The notes: a model not told the origin generated them from the sequence alone. Shown: positions 49,748-58,195, counted from the first letter of the stretch. The stretch is DNA of 64,000 nt from an uncultured Flavobacteriales bacterium (GCA_959608625.1 CAUHQV010000005.1:1-64000); one strand, 5' to 3'. Numbers and translations are program-made.

Positions 49748-51001
49748 ATGAAAAAACTACTACTATTAATTACACTGCTTCCGCTGTTCACTTTCTGTTC
49801 GCGAGACAATATCTCGGAAAGCGCATTGCCAATGAATAGTGCGAACACCCAAGAATCATGCGACACTTGTCCGGTAAAAATCTCTTTTCAAACGAATCAG
49901 GATATTAATATTAAAGGGCTGATCTCTCCGGGTTCAGCCACCGTGATTCCTCCTCAAAGCGCTAGTTTTAAAGTCTTAAAAGATAACGACACTTTTGTGT
50001 TCGATAGATTTATCCAAATGGGAGGGTCTCCTGGAGATGTTCACCCGACAATAAACGGCGGTGGTGTCGACGGCCTATATAGGGCTTATTCTGTCTGGAC
50101 AAGGGAGGAGCATGGTGGTAAAACCTATGTAATCCAAGCTAATTTTAGGCAAATAGGACCCATGTATAGGAGGGTCATCGTAGAATCGAATACCCCCCAA
50201 TATGGGGAGGTGGCTGGCGGGGGAAAAGTCAATATCGGGGAGAACCATACGATATCGGCCTCATTGAAGGATGATAGCCCCTATGGGTTTTCTCATTGGA
50301 CTAAAAGCGGAGTAGAGGTTGAAGGAGCCGGCTTGGATTATACGTTTAAATTGGATTTGAGTAAAGATTACAACGCTGGCGATACTACCAGCATAAGGTA
50401 TATGGCCCATTTCTCACGGGACGCCACAGCTCGGACTGTTTTCGAATGGACAGAGGGCGGAGAGGTGACCGGTTGGCAGCATATGGGACTGCATATTCCC
50501 GTAGGAACAAGATTTACCCTGACGGCGGAGCCTGAAAACGGGTACAGGTTCGACCGTTGGGTAAAATCAACCTATAGTACCGGGCCTGTGACCGTGGGTA
50601 CGGAACCCGTGTACTCAGGCCGGATCACATCCAGGGAGGGGGCTACTTATACTGCTGTTTTTGAATCGACGGCGCAAGTAACCAGCATGACGTTTAATAA
50701 CCACGTCGACGACTTTTATTACACATCGGCGACGTATCTCACGTACATCGATCCTGATGGCCAGCAGCAGACTCTTCGTCCTACGACAATATCCTCATAT
50801 TTCGACATAAAGCGGGGGACTCCTGTAACGCTGCATGTCGATATAAGAAAAAACGGAGAATATATAAATTGCTTCATCAGCGGTTCCGATAACCAGTATA
50901 TCGATCTGAGCGGATATAATGAGATCGTAACTACCCGGGAACTGACCATCGAGCCGGAACGGGATAATACAGCCGTGATCACATTGCAGGCCGGAGAATA
51001 G
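49748..51001 (+). CDS. Lipoprotein with InlB-like repeats and C-terminal YxDxxG domain
   Basis: A 417-residue lipoprotein. The start MKKLLLLITLLPLFTFC puts the lipobox Cys at 17; I prefer 49748 over the in-frame ATG 27 codons upstream. Residues about 150-325 contain divergent InlB B-type repeats (GEVAGGGKVNIGENHTISAS..., then GTRFTLTAEPENGYRFDRWV and YTAVFES). The C-terminal 85-100 residues, starting near TYIDPDGQQQTL (residue 332), are the domain shared with 45348, 51375 and 58245. Surface adhesin-like modules are suggested. Terminator follows. Confidence 0.75.
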   Translation: MKKLLLLITLLPLFTFCSRDNISESALPMNSANTQESCDTCPVKISFQTNQDINIKGLISPGSATVIPPQSASFKVLKDNDTFVFDRFIQMGGSPGDVHPTINGGGVDGLYRAYSVWTREEHGGKTYVIQANFRQIGPMYRRVIVESNTPQYGEVAGGGKVNIGENHTISASLKDDSPYGFSHWTKSGVEVEGAGLDYTFKLDLSKDYNAGDTTSIRYMAHFSRDATARTVFEWTEGGEVTGWQHMGLHIPVGTRFTLTAEPENGYRFDRWVKSTYSTGPVTVGTEPVYSGRITSREGATYTAVFESTAQVTSMTFNNHVDDFYYTSATYLTYIDPDGQQQTLRPTTISSYFDIKRGTPVTLHVDIRKNGEYINCFISGSDNQYIDLSGYNEIVTTRELTIEPERDNTAVITLQAGE

Positions 51002-51032
51002 ATACTGTCTTTTTCTGGTACAATCCTGACAT

Positions 51033-51060
51033 AATAACCCCCGGGTAACCGGGGGTTATT
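51033..51060 (+). terminator. Terminator after the 49748 lipoprotein
   Basis: AATAACCCCCGG-GTAA-CCGGGGGTTATT perfect stem, followed by TTG. Confidence 0.85.
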
Positions 51061-51280
51061 TGTATAAGTGCATGGGGATATGGAGGTGTTCTAAAATAGC
51101 ACAAACCAGGCAGTGGAATTTTGAACATGTAGATTTGATTTTGTAGTTTTTATCTGATTTTCAGCATCTTGAAAACCGCTGCTTCTATAGGATTGCGTGC
51201 CCGCCATATATTCACTGATCCCACGATAAAGGACGGAAATGATTGTTTGCCGGAATAACTACATGATCTCGTTTTCAGGC
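51061..51280 (-). other. Spacer with possible decayed 3' end of a gene
   Basis: No intact gene. On the minus strand, roughly 51270-51157, about 38 codons stay open in one frame, with a protein-like end (WRARNPIEAAVFKMLKIR then stop). This may be a remnant of an unidentified gene or transposase; I cannot name it. Confidence 0.25.
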
Positions 51281-51312
51281 AAAAAAGGTTTCCGTGTCGA
51301 ACACGGAAACCT
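51281..51312 (-). terminator. Terminator of the 51375 lipoprotein gene
   Basis: AGGTTTCCGTGT-CGA-ACACGGAAACCT perfect 12-bp stem; on the minus strand it is followed by TTTTTT. Confidence 0.85.
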
Positions 51313-51374
51313 GATGTTACTGAAGAACCCTTAAAAAAGGGATTCGTCGATGACCTGTTGTGATTTCTATATTA

Positions 51375-51824
51375 TCACTCCAGTTCTGCCATAAGGGTTA
51401 CCGTCGCCCGGTCGCCGGATATATCGACCATGTCGATCGTAGCGCCTCCGGTTATAGGATTGGCTCCTGTAAAATCCCGGTAAAAACCGTTGCTGGCCGA
51501 TATTGAGGCGTTAATAGTCTGATAGGCCCCGCCCGGCGCATTGACGAAAATATTTACCGTTATATAACCTGTTTTCGCTACGTGAATGTAGGTAGTCAAC
51601 AGGGTGGGGTACAAAGTCTGGCGCTGCCCATACTCATCCACGTACTCGATATAAGACTCGTTGATCAGGCCACCGGAAACATAATTGTTGAAGGCAACCT
51701 CCACGTATTCTTGGACGGTAGCCGCCTCCTGTTTGGCAATAGCCGGCGTATCGCTCTGTAAGGCATCTTTGGAGCATCCGAAGCATAACAGGGCTGCCAG
51801 CGGCAGGAAAAGGATTTTTTTCAT
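51375..51824 (-). CDS. Small lipoprotein with the shared YxDxxG domain
   Basis: A 149-residue lipoprotein with lipobox CFGC (Cys17) followed by SKDA, the same start as the 45348 protein. The mature part is one domain: VEVAFNNYVSGG, EYVDEYGQRQTLYPT (residues 60-74), a beta-rich core and ATVTLMAELE at the end, aligning closely with the C-terminus of the 49748 protein. It is convergent with that gene, so the two may derive from an ancestral duplication. Function unknown. Confidence 0.74.
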   Translation of the reverse strand: MKKILFLPLAALLCFGCSKDALQSDTPAIAKQEAATVQEYVEVAFNNYVSGGLINESYIEYVDEYGQRQTLYPTLLTTYIHVAKTGYITVNIFVNAPGGAYQTINASISASNGFYRDFTGANPITGGATIDMVDISGDRATVTLMAELE

Positions 51825-52188
51825 GATAAAAACGTTTTAGTGAATGATAAAATAATGACTCGATGTGCAAATGGCCGTAGGAAAGCGTAGGTATGGAAAT
51901 GTCCTATCCCGGGCGGTCCCGTCTACGGGTAGGTTTTAGCAGTTATTGGTATAGTTGAGCGGTATAGCGTTAAAAAATACAGCCGTTTGCTTCGTCCAAG
52001 ATATAACTTTTGTTAAATATTAGAAAGTATATGACTATTAATTTTGAAAGAATATTGCGAATAAAGATAAAGTTTGTTGTGAACATATTGTAGGCCGGAA
52101 GCTTTTCCGGCAGGCCGATTTATTCATATCTTTAAAAGATGAAATGGTATGGGGGAATTCTAAATAACGGATTAAAAAAGAATAAGAT
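51825..52188. other. 364-bp AT-rich intergenic region
   Basis: Shared upstream region of the 51375 lipoprotein (minus) and the inositol monophosphatase gene (plus). It has a hairpin GCCGGAA-GC-TTTTCCGGC (52093-52110) and a weak -7-like TATCTTTA near 52126. No gene is seen. Confidence 0.45.
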
Positions 52189-52971
52189 ATGTATGAAGAC
52201 TTTCTCGATTTCACGGTTGGTATAGTAAAACGAGCCGCCGCAATACAACTGGATTACTTCCGGGGGAACGATCTGGGTATCCGCACCAAATCCAATGTCT
52301 ACGACGTAGTCACCCGGGCCGATAAGGAAAGTGAGGATTTTATCGTGCGCTCGATCCTCGACCGGTATCCTGACCATAAGATTTTAGGCGAGGAAGGCGG
52401 ATACCGGGGAAATGAGGACAGCGAGTATATGTGGGTTATCGACCCGCTGGACGGAACAACCAATTACAGCCAGGGATTGCCCTTGTTCTGCATTTCGGTA
52501 GCCCTGCAATGCAAAGGGGAGACAATCGTCGGGGCTGTATTCGCACCTTATGTGGGCGAACTATTTACGGCTGTTAAAGGCGGGGGCGCTTACCTGAAAT
52601 GCGGAGAGGAAGAGCCCGAAAGGATCCATGTTTCCGATAAGAAGACCTTGGATACTTCGGTCATCGCCACCGGCTTTCCGTACGACAAGGATGTTAACCC
52701 GGATAACAACAGCGATAACCTCTCCCGGATCGTTCCCCATGTGCGGGATATCCGGCGGATGGGAACGGCGGCTTACGATATATGCTGCGTGGCCTGTGGT
52801 TTTCTGGATGGGTATTGGGAATTCTCCCTGCATTTATGGGACGTGTGCGCGGCCAACCTGATCCTGCGGGAGGCAGGCGGGATCGTATCCGAATTGGAGG
52901 GGCACAGGGGTGTCTCGCAGGTGGTGGGCAACGAAACGATAGTCGGACAGATCCGGAAATATGTGAAATAA
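52189..52971 (+). CDS. Inositol monophosphatase family protein
   Basis: Mg2+-dependent, lithium-sensitive type sugar phosphatase. The 260 residues have the complete family motifs: ILGEEGG (metal ligand Glu), WVIDPLDGTTNY, the GTAAYDICCVACG segment, and WDVCAANLILREAGG near the end. It could act on inositol phosphates, 3'-phosphoadenosine phosphate or other small phosphates. Cytosolic; single gene with a terminator after it. Confidence 0.92.
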   Translation: MYEDFLDFTVGIVKRAAAIQLDYFRGNDLGIRTKSNVYDVVTRADKESEDFIVRSILDRYPDHKILGEEGGYRGNEDSEYMWVIDPLDGTTNYSQGLPLFCISVALQCKGETIVGAVFAPYVGELFTAVKGGGAYLKCGEEEPERIHVSDKKTLDTSVIATGFPYDKDVNPDNNSDNLSRIVPHVRDIRRMGTAAYDICCVACGFLDGYWEFSLHLWDVCAANLILREAGGIVSELEGHRGVSQVVGNETIVGQIRKYVK

Positions 52972-52997
52972 GGCCCTGAAGATTTGCCTGTAAAAGC

Positions 52998-53024
52998 AAA
53001 AGACAGCCTGTAAGGCTGCCTTTT
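52998..53024 (+). terminator. Terminator after the inositol monophosphatase gene
   Basis: AAAAGACAGCC-TGTAA-GGCTGCCTTTT, one mismatch, ending in T residues. It may also serve the convergent HdeD-like gene. Confidence 0.7.
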
Positions 53025-53043
53025 GTGATTTTGGAGAATGGGG

Positions 53044-53607
53044 TTACTCTCCTTTTTTGAGCTTTCTCAGCTCGACGCCGACCACGATCCGGAATATCCC
53101 GAACAGAATAAGGGCGTAGGCTACCATGAACACGAACGTGAAAGCCCCTGCTGCCGGCACCCAAATGATACCGATGGAGCACAACACGGCCAGGATCGCG
53201 ATGGCCAGGTACCAACCCCAGGAATTGGAGCCGAACCGTTTCAGGTCCATCGCATGTCCGATGCCCGAAAAGCCCCGGAACATGAGCCAGAAGGCCAGGA
53301 TGAACGGGAGTACGGCCATACTGAGGCCCGGGGAGGCCAGCAGCATGATCCCGATAAGCAGGTCGATGATGCCGCCAGCCAAATACCAGCCCCAACTGGT
53401 GAGGCGTGCCCGGTTGGAAACGGCAAAAATGATCTCGAAGACACCGCTGACGAACATGAAAATGCTGAACACGATGGCCAGGGCCATATAGCTTGCCAGC
53501 GGGTTGACGAACAGCCAGATGGCAAGCGCGATGTACAGGACTCCCAGGATGATGGAAAGCCACCAGTTCTTGATGGCTGAATTCAAAGAATCTACTACAG
53601 TTTTCAT
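53044..53607 (-). CDS. HdeD/DUF308 family membrane protein
   Basis: A 187-residue integral membrane protein with six hydrophobic segments in three pairs: WWLSIILGVLYIALAIWLFV, ALAIVFSIFMFVSGVFEIIFA, GWYLAGGIIDLLIGIMLL, VLPFILAFWLMFRGF, GWYLAIAILAVLCSIGIIWV and FVFMVAYALILFGIFRIVVG. The repeated W-[GW]-[WY]L starts are typical of DUF308. In enterobacteria HdeD is linked to acid stress; the role here is unknown. Confidence 0.88.
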   Translation of the reverse strand: MKTVVDSLNSAIKNWWLSIILGVLYIALAIWLFVNPLASYMALAIVFSIFMFVSGVFEIIFAVSNRARLTSWGWYLAGGIIDLLIGIMLLASPGLSMAVLPFILAFWLMFRGFSGIGHAMDLKRFGSNSWGWYLAIAILAVLCSIGIIWVPAAGAFTFVFMVAYALILFGIFRIVVGVELRKLKKGE

Positions 53608-53834
53608 ACGTTTAATTATTTAAGTTTATTTTGGGTTATTCGCAGGATTTATCTTTGGCCGCGGCAAGGCGTCTTTTCTTCCGGGTTTTCGCCACAGCGG
53701 AACTAAAACGGCCTTTTCGGGAAAGAAAGTCCCAAATGCGTATGAAAGTTAAGCAAAATGTGGAAGAAAAACAAATCTTTTTCATTTTCACCGGATTGTG
53801 CCCGGCAAAAAAATGTTTTCTGTACCTTTATATA
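53608..53834. other. Spacer upstream of the HdeD-like gene
   Basis: This stretch precedes the repeat element at 53835. No CDS with a credible start is seen on either strand. Confidence 0.35.
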
Positions 53835-53976
53835 ATGATAGGATATGCTCCGGCTATTTTTTAGCGGGCTTGGATAGCTTTCAGTTTTAACTATATTTGG
53901 AGAATATAGGAGGCGGTTCGGCGATCTTACCAAAACAAGTTTTCTCCGATTGCTCTTACCTTTCACTATATTTGTT
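53835..53976 (+). repeat. Promoter-bearing tandem repeat, locus 2 (two units)
   Basis: Homologous to 40244-40381. ACTATATTT recurs at 53890 and 53965. Shared blocks in both units include TCCGGCTATTTT, AGAATATAGGAxGCG.TTCGG and TTTCACTATATTTG. The final TATATTTG (53967-53974) lies 23 bp before the MBL hydrolase start and probably serves as its -7 box. Confidence 0.7.
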
Positions 53977-53996
53977 TTTCAAACGAAGGACATAAA

Positions 53997-55145
53997 ATGG
54001 TAAAACGGAAAAAAAGGAAAAAGACCATGTGGATAACTATAGGCATTGTAGCCGTACTGGCATTGGGAGTCGTTACGTTCCTACGCACTCCGCAGTTCGG
54101 CAGGATCCCCCGGGGAGAAAGGAAAGAAAGGATAGTAAACTCACCCAATTACCGGGACGGGCGTTTCCAAAATATTCACCATACCCCTCAACTGACTTCG
54201 GATAAGGGGTTTTTCGCTACTTTTTTCGGCTTCCTGTTCCGCAAGGCGGAAAATCTGAAGCCCGCAGCCGGGATACCGGCGGTAAAAACCGATCTGGAAG
54301 CCTTGGATCCGGCAGAGGACGTAGTCGTTTGGTTCGGCCATTCGTCCTATATGGCACAGGCGGACGGGCGGCGGATATTGGTCGATCCGGTGTTCAGCCG
54401 GGCGGCCTCCCCGGTGCCGTTTTTCAATAAGGCGTTCGAAGGAACGGATATTTACGGCCCTGAGGATATGCCAGTTATCGATTATTTGTTCATTACGCAC
54501 GACCATTGGGATCATCTGGACTATCCTACCGTGCGGGCTCTGATACCAAAAGTGGGGAAAGTAGTCTGCACGCTGGGGGTAGGGGAGCATTTCGAGCGAT
54601 GGGGATTCGACCGGGCAAAGATCGTGGAGATGGATTGGAATGAGGAAACGGAACTCGATGCCGGTTTCCGGGTGTTCTGCCTGCCTGCACGCCATTTTTC
54701 CGGCCGGGGACTTTCCCCCAACCAATCGCTGTGGGCTTCATTCCTATGGCAGACGCCTTCGTATACGCTGTTTTTAGGGGGCGACGGGGGATACGACACC
54801 CATTTTGCCGCTATCGGCCAGCGGTTCGGGAAAATAGATTTAGCTTTGCTCGAGGCTGGCCAATACGGGGACGGTTGGAAATACATCCATATGACGCCGG
54901 AAGAAACGGTGCAGGCTGGCCGGGATCTGAAAGCCCGGGCCGTATTCCCGGTGCATAATTCAAAATATGCGCTCGCTTACCACACGTGGGACGATCCTTT
55001 GAAGCGGGTGGCTGCCGCGCGCCGGGAAGGGGATTTCCAGCTGGTTACCCCGCTTATCGGCGAGCCCGTATGGCTGAAAGATACGGTCCGGGTCTATCCC
55101 CGCTGGTGGGAAAGTGTAAAAGAAAACGAACAAAATAACCTTTAA
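53997..55145 (+). CDS. Membrane-anchored MBL-fold hydrolase (NAPE-PLD/UlaG-like)
   Basis: A 382-residue protein. A basic N-terminus precedes one transmembrane helix (about 11-28); the catalytic domain would face the periplasm. The metallo-beta-lactamase metal motif is complete: THDHWDH, then a His in LPARHFSGRG, Asp in GGDGGYD and His in FPVHNSKYAL. The layout and the FGHSS motif resemble NAPE-PLD/UlaG-like lactonase or phosphodiesterase enzymes. Substrate unknown. A small protein gene follows after 15 bp. Transcription likely begins in the adjacent repeat element. Confidence 0.88.
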   Translation: MVKRKKRKKTMWITIGIVAVLALGVVTFLRTPQFGRIPRGERKERIVNSPNYRDGRFQNIHHTPQLTSDKGFFATFFGFLFRKAENLKPAAGIPAVKTDLEALDPAEDVVVWFGHSSYMAQADGRRILVDPVFSRAASPVPFFNKAFEGTDIYGPEDMPVIDYLFITHDHWDHLDYPTVRALIPKVGKVVCTLGVGEHFERWGFDRAKIVEMDWNEETELDAGFRVFCLPARHFSGRGLSPNQSLWASFLWQTPSYTLFLGGDGGYDTHFAAIGQRFGKIDLALLEAGQYGDGWKYIHMTPEETVQAGRDLKARAVFPVHNSKYALAYHTWDDPLKRVAAARREGDFQLVTPLIGEPVWLKDTVRVYPRWWESVKENEQNNL

Positions 55146-55160
55146 TATAATGATGCAGAT

Positions 55161-55502
55161 ATGAGAACAGACCGTTACACTAAAACCGTACTTACCGTGA
55201 TCGCCGCTTGCCTGACTATTATCGTGCTCGGGCAATTCGGATTGGTCGCTCCTGTAAAAGCGGATACGCCGCATTTGACACGTTCCGGGGAAATGGCCGG
55301 GAACCGTGTTTCGAATACCGCCGCCGATGACGGCCCGGGAACCAGCAGGCTCAACCCTTTGTATGTGGAGGTCGTCAGCCTTCCGGAGCCTGTAAATGTG
55401 ACCGGAAGCGTGGAAGTGTCCGGTACTGTGGACGTCGAGTCGATAGATAGGCCGGTGACCGTAGAATCTTCCTATTCCGGATTGAAAGTTTACATGGATT
55501 GA
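55161..55502 (+). CDS. Small secreted or membrane protein of unknown function
   Basis: A 113-residue protein starting MRTDRYTKTVLTVIAACLTIIVLGQFG, a hydrophobic N-terminal segment acting as signal or anchor. The rest is hydrophilic with repeated Val-rich strands (VEVVSLPEPVNVTGSVEVSGTVDVESI), probably a short beta-solenoid-like or extended stretch. No family recognised. It starts 15 bp after the MBL hydrolase gene and is likely co-transcribed. Confidence 0.68.
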   Translation: MRTDRYTKTVLTVIAACLTIIVLGQFGLVAPVKADTPHLTRSGEMAGNRVSNTAADDGPGTSRLNPLYVEVVSLPEPVNVTGSVEVSGTVDVESIDRPVTVESSYSGLKVYMD

Positions 55503-55513
55503 TAGGATAGAGC

Positions 55514-55547
55514 AAAAAACCCTGCGAAGTATTCCGCAGGGTTTTTA
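55514..55547. terminator. Bidirectional terminator
   Basis: AAAAAACCCTGCG-AAGTATT-CCGCAGGGTTTTTA between convergent genes. Confidence 0.88.
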
Positions 55548-55563
55548 TTTATCAATAGATTAA

Positions 55564-55971
55564 TCACTGTTTGGATATTTGCCTTTTCAATAATGCGATG
55601 ATATCTTCTTTGTCTTTCAAACGGGCTTCCAAATCTTCGATCCGTTTGTCTTTTTCTTCGAGAATATTCCGGTAGATTACTTCTGCCCGGACATCGATAT
55701 TCCCTTTTCCGCTGTTGGGGTTGTAAAATCCGTGATTTTCGGAGATGGAATCGGAAGACAGTATCATATCCCCTTCGCCTGTTTCCAGCCAATGTTTCGA
55801 TATGTTAAAGTAAATGGCTATGCGACTCAGAACTTCATAGGACGGATTGAGTTTCCGATTGCGAACCCGCGATATGACCGACTCGCTGACGCCGGTCGCT
55901 TTGGATAATTTGTAACCCGAAATGTTGCGTTCCTTCAAGAGTTGTTCTATTCTGGAGACTATATCTTTCAT
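55564..55971 (-). CDS. XRE-family HTH regulator with C-terminal coiled coil
   Basis: A 135-residue DNA-binding protein. The helix-turn-helix is at about residues 12-62 (KLSKATGVSESVISRVRNRK as helices 2-3), followed by WLETGEGDM. The C-terminal third is a coiled coil (about 102-135) that could mediate dimerisation. Unlike phage CI repressors it has no S24 peptidase domain. It is transcribed away from a small plus-strand gene, with palindromes in the 171-bp spacer, so mutual or auto-repression is likely. Confidence 0.86.
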   Translation of the reverse strand: MKDIVSRIEQLLKERNISGYKLSKATGVSESVISRVRNRKLNPSYEVLSRIAIYFNISKHWLETGEGDMILSSDSISENHGFYNPNSGKGNIDVRAEVIYRNILEEKDKRIEDLEARLKDKEDIIALLKRQISKQ

Positions 55972-56033
55972 TTATAATGTTTTGCCCTTTTGATATTTTA
56001 CTTGCAATTTTTACTTTAAAATACTTGCCTATT

Positions 56034-56060
56034 TAAAGCAAAAACCCTAAATTTGCTTTA
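56034..56060. promoter_or_regulatory. Operator candidate 1
   Basis: Perfect inverted repeat TAAAGCAAA / TTTGCTTTA (9-bp arms, 9-bp spacer) in the spacer between the XRE gene and the small divergent gene. It overlaps operator candidate 2. Probably bound by the adjacent regulator. Confidence 0.6.
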
Positions 56061-56100
56061 CTAGTTTGAGTCTATAAATATAAAGGTAAAAACTAGTAAA
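56057..56100. promoter_or_regulatory. Operator candidate 2
   Basis: Perfect inverted repeat TTTACTAGTTT / AAACTAGTAAA (11-bp arms, 22-bp spacer). The two palindromes share TTTA at 56057-56060, so binding to one may compete with the other. TACTTGC direct repeats at 55999 and 56022 lie beside them. Confidence 0.6.
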
Positions 56101-56142
56101 TGAAATAAAAAAATCGAAGATAATTTCAAAACTTGCATAAAA

Positions 56143-56367
56143 ATGAAAAGATTTTCTTTCCAGAGAGGTTTCGACAACCTGCCGAAAAAAAGTGTCAAGG
56201 AAGTAAAATTCGAATTGATGAAAGCACTGAACATTACATCCTCTCCAGCCTGGTACGACAGGTTGTATGGGCGGGTAGAACCCCGGATGACCGAGGTAGA
56301 GCGGATCGAAGCGGTATTCCGCCGGTATGGAGTGACCGAAATATGGGGAGATGCGGCGCAAGCCTGA
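56143..56367 (+). CDS. Small DNA-binding-like protein, Cro-like partner
   Basis: A 74-residue protein, MKRFSFQRGFDNLPKKSVKEV..., with the short pattern LMKALNITSSPAWYDRLYGRVEPRMTEVERIEAVFRRYGVTEIWG. Proteins with this layout occur beside XRE regulators in Bacteroidota mobile regions, as far as I recall. The middle part looks like a small winged or HTH-like fold. It is divergent from the XRE gene and shares the operator region, so it may be a Cro-like switch partner. Function inferred from context. Confidence 0.68.
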   Translation: MKRFSFQRGFDNLPKKSVKEVKFELMKALNITSSPAWYDRLYGRVEPRMTEVERIEAVFRRYGVTEIWGDAAQA

Positions 56368-56494
56368 TGCCAAGAAAGCTCGGGTATGGGTTTATTTATT
56401 GGCTTCCTTCAAAAAGGGAACGCGGGATTGTGGTTAGTTGTGGTGAGTGAAATCCCACCGGGAATGCGCCGGGATTTGGAAGTAAAATCTCTGC

Positions 56495-56912
56495 TTAGTC
56501 CCGTTGATAAGAGTATATCAAGTCGAAAAACGAATTTCCTTTGTATACTTTAAATCCTTTGTCCGTCCTTTTGATCGTGTAAAGTATATTGAAAACGGAA
56601 TTCGAACTCCCTTGGTAGATTTTGCAGCCATCGCTCGAGCGTTCCACGGTGCAGAAGATGTCGAAATAGCTTTTAGCGCCCTCTTTGTAAACGGTCTATA
56701 TATTGTCGTCTGCCTCGATGGTGTACAGCGCGTCGAATACAGACGCCCCTTTTCTATTGTAGATTTTGTGCGTGCCGTTAGGCATCTGCATAATTACTGG
56801 GTATATAGCCGAATAATTCCTTGTCCCTGGCAGGGGTGTTTTCTCCATTCTCCTGGGCCGATGCGGCAAGTCCGCACAGAGGGAGCCGGGAGAGGAAGAA
56901 GTATTTTTACAT
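56495..56912 (-). pseudogene. Decayed secreted repeat-protein gene
   Basis: Three defects break what looks like one gene. The presumed start ATG at 56912 is followed at once by TAA (56909-56907). After it a signal-peptide-like frame (KYFFLSRLPLCGLAASAQEN) continues to about 56780. The coding sense then shifts frame into KIYNRKGASVFDALYTIE. A TAG follows that repeat, and the same frame goes on to TAA at 56495. The C-terminal part holds about four imperfect repeats of 22-24 residues, pattern KxYxxxxxSxFDxLYTIxR. The gene is a remnant with no active product expected. Confidence 0.7.
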
Positions 56913-57086
56913 GGCGCGTAAGTATTGCGTTCCATGCGAATATACAGCTTTCGGATATACTGCGCCCCTAAATTTTTGAAGGGTAGGAGCAATGTGTGTT
57001 AAATATGGCTCTTCGTGTTATTTTTTTTCTGCAAGATTGTCATCGGTAAAAGCAATGTTTCATTAAAAAAGCATAAAACATTTACC

Positions 57087-58160
57087 ATGAAAAAGATTCT
57101 TGTCGTCAGTGCTGCGATCGCCGTATTTCTATTGTCGGGCTGTACAACCGGGGAAAAGTATTCGGATAGTTTTGCCCAGCCGATCCCTTTGCTGGTTGAC
57201 AGCATAAAGATAAACCAGATAGTCCAGGTCGAAGATTGGACTAAAGCGGGCGACAAAGCCGTAATATTCAGCCCCCTCACCGAAAATGTGTTCTACGTAT
57301 ACAAACTGCCGGAATTCCGCTTCCTGTACGATTTCGGCCAAAAGGGAGGAGGGCCGGAGGATTTTGCAGAATTCATGCGTCTGGCCGAGGGAAACCTGAT
57401 GAATGATGATCTCTATGTGTACAACAACGGGACGGCCCAAGGGGCTTTATCGGTGATAAGCCTTTTGGACGATTCCTATACGCAAAAAAGGTTGCGCGAT
57501 GTCCGGAAAGGATTTAATTATATCATCAGCGATTCGGTCTGGATCGGGTATTATCCCTTAACGATAGATTGGAAGGATATGTCGGCAAACGGATATATGA
57601 CGATATGGAATGGAGAGGGAGAAACCATACAGGAGCTTCCCCTTTTGTCGCACACCGGCCAGCTCGGTATTTCCTACCGTGATCCGCAGAACAAAAGCGG
57701 AATAGAGATACAGGGAGGTGTTTACAACCGTGCCGGGGTAGCTGCCAACGGTAAAAAACTGGTCATCTATTATCCGGATGCGTTCCGGATGGAATTTTAC
57801 AAATTGAATCCGGGCGGGACAATCGAACTGGAAAAGTCCCTGGGAGAGACCTATACGCTGGATGAGCTCAACAAAATGGATATGGCCGGGCGGAAAAAAG
57901 GGGAGAGCTTGACGCTGCTCCGGGCTACGGACGACTACATTTACGCCTTTAAATACGAATACAAGAACGACGGTGAAGAATGGATTTCTGTAAGATCGTT
58001 CGTGGAGATATATGATTGGGGTGGGGAAGGTGTCGTCAAATACGACCTGGGAAGATATTTTGACAAATACATAGTCGACGAAAAGGCCCGGAAGATATTT
58101 TGCTATAATACGGAGTTCGATTTCGATTATGTATATGTTTGCGATTATAAGTTGCCTTAA
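57087..58160 (+). CDS. BF3164/TolB-like six-bladed beta-propeller lipoprotein
   Basis: A 357-residue lipoprotein starting MKKILVVSAAIAVFLLSGC, Cys19 lipidated; the start at 57087 gives a proper signal peptide. Blade motifs are DSIKINQIVQVEDW, FYVYKLPEFRFLYDFGQKGGGPEDF, EIYDWGGEGVVKYDLG and IFCYNTEFDFDYVYVCDYK, matching the paralogues at 27494 and 46844. A single transcription unit with a hairpin after it; function unknown. Confidence 0.8.
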   Translation: MKKILVVSAAIAVFLLSGCTTGEKYSDSFAQPIPLLVDSIKINQIVQVEDWTKAGDKAVIFSPLTENVFYVYKLPEFRFLYDFGQKGGGPEDFAEFMRLAEGNLMNDDLYVYNNGTAQGALSVISLLDDSYTQKRLRDVRKGFNYIISDSVWIGYYPLTIDWKDMSANGYMTIWNGEGETIQELPLLSHTGQLGISYRDPQNKSGIEIQGGVYNRAGVAANGKKLVIYYPDAFRMEFYKLNPGGTIELEKSLGETYTLDELNKMDMAGRKKGESLTLLRATDDYIYAFKYEYKNDGEEWISVRSFVEIYDWGGEGVVKYDLGRYFDKYIVDEKARKIFCYNTEFDFDYVYVCDYKLP

Positions 58161-58195
58161 GCTGCGGCGGCTGGTCTACGAAGGAAATAGAAGAA

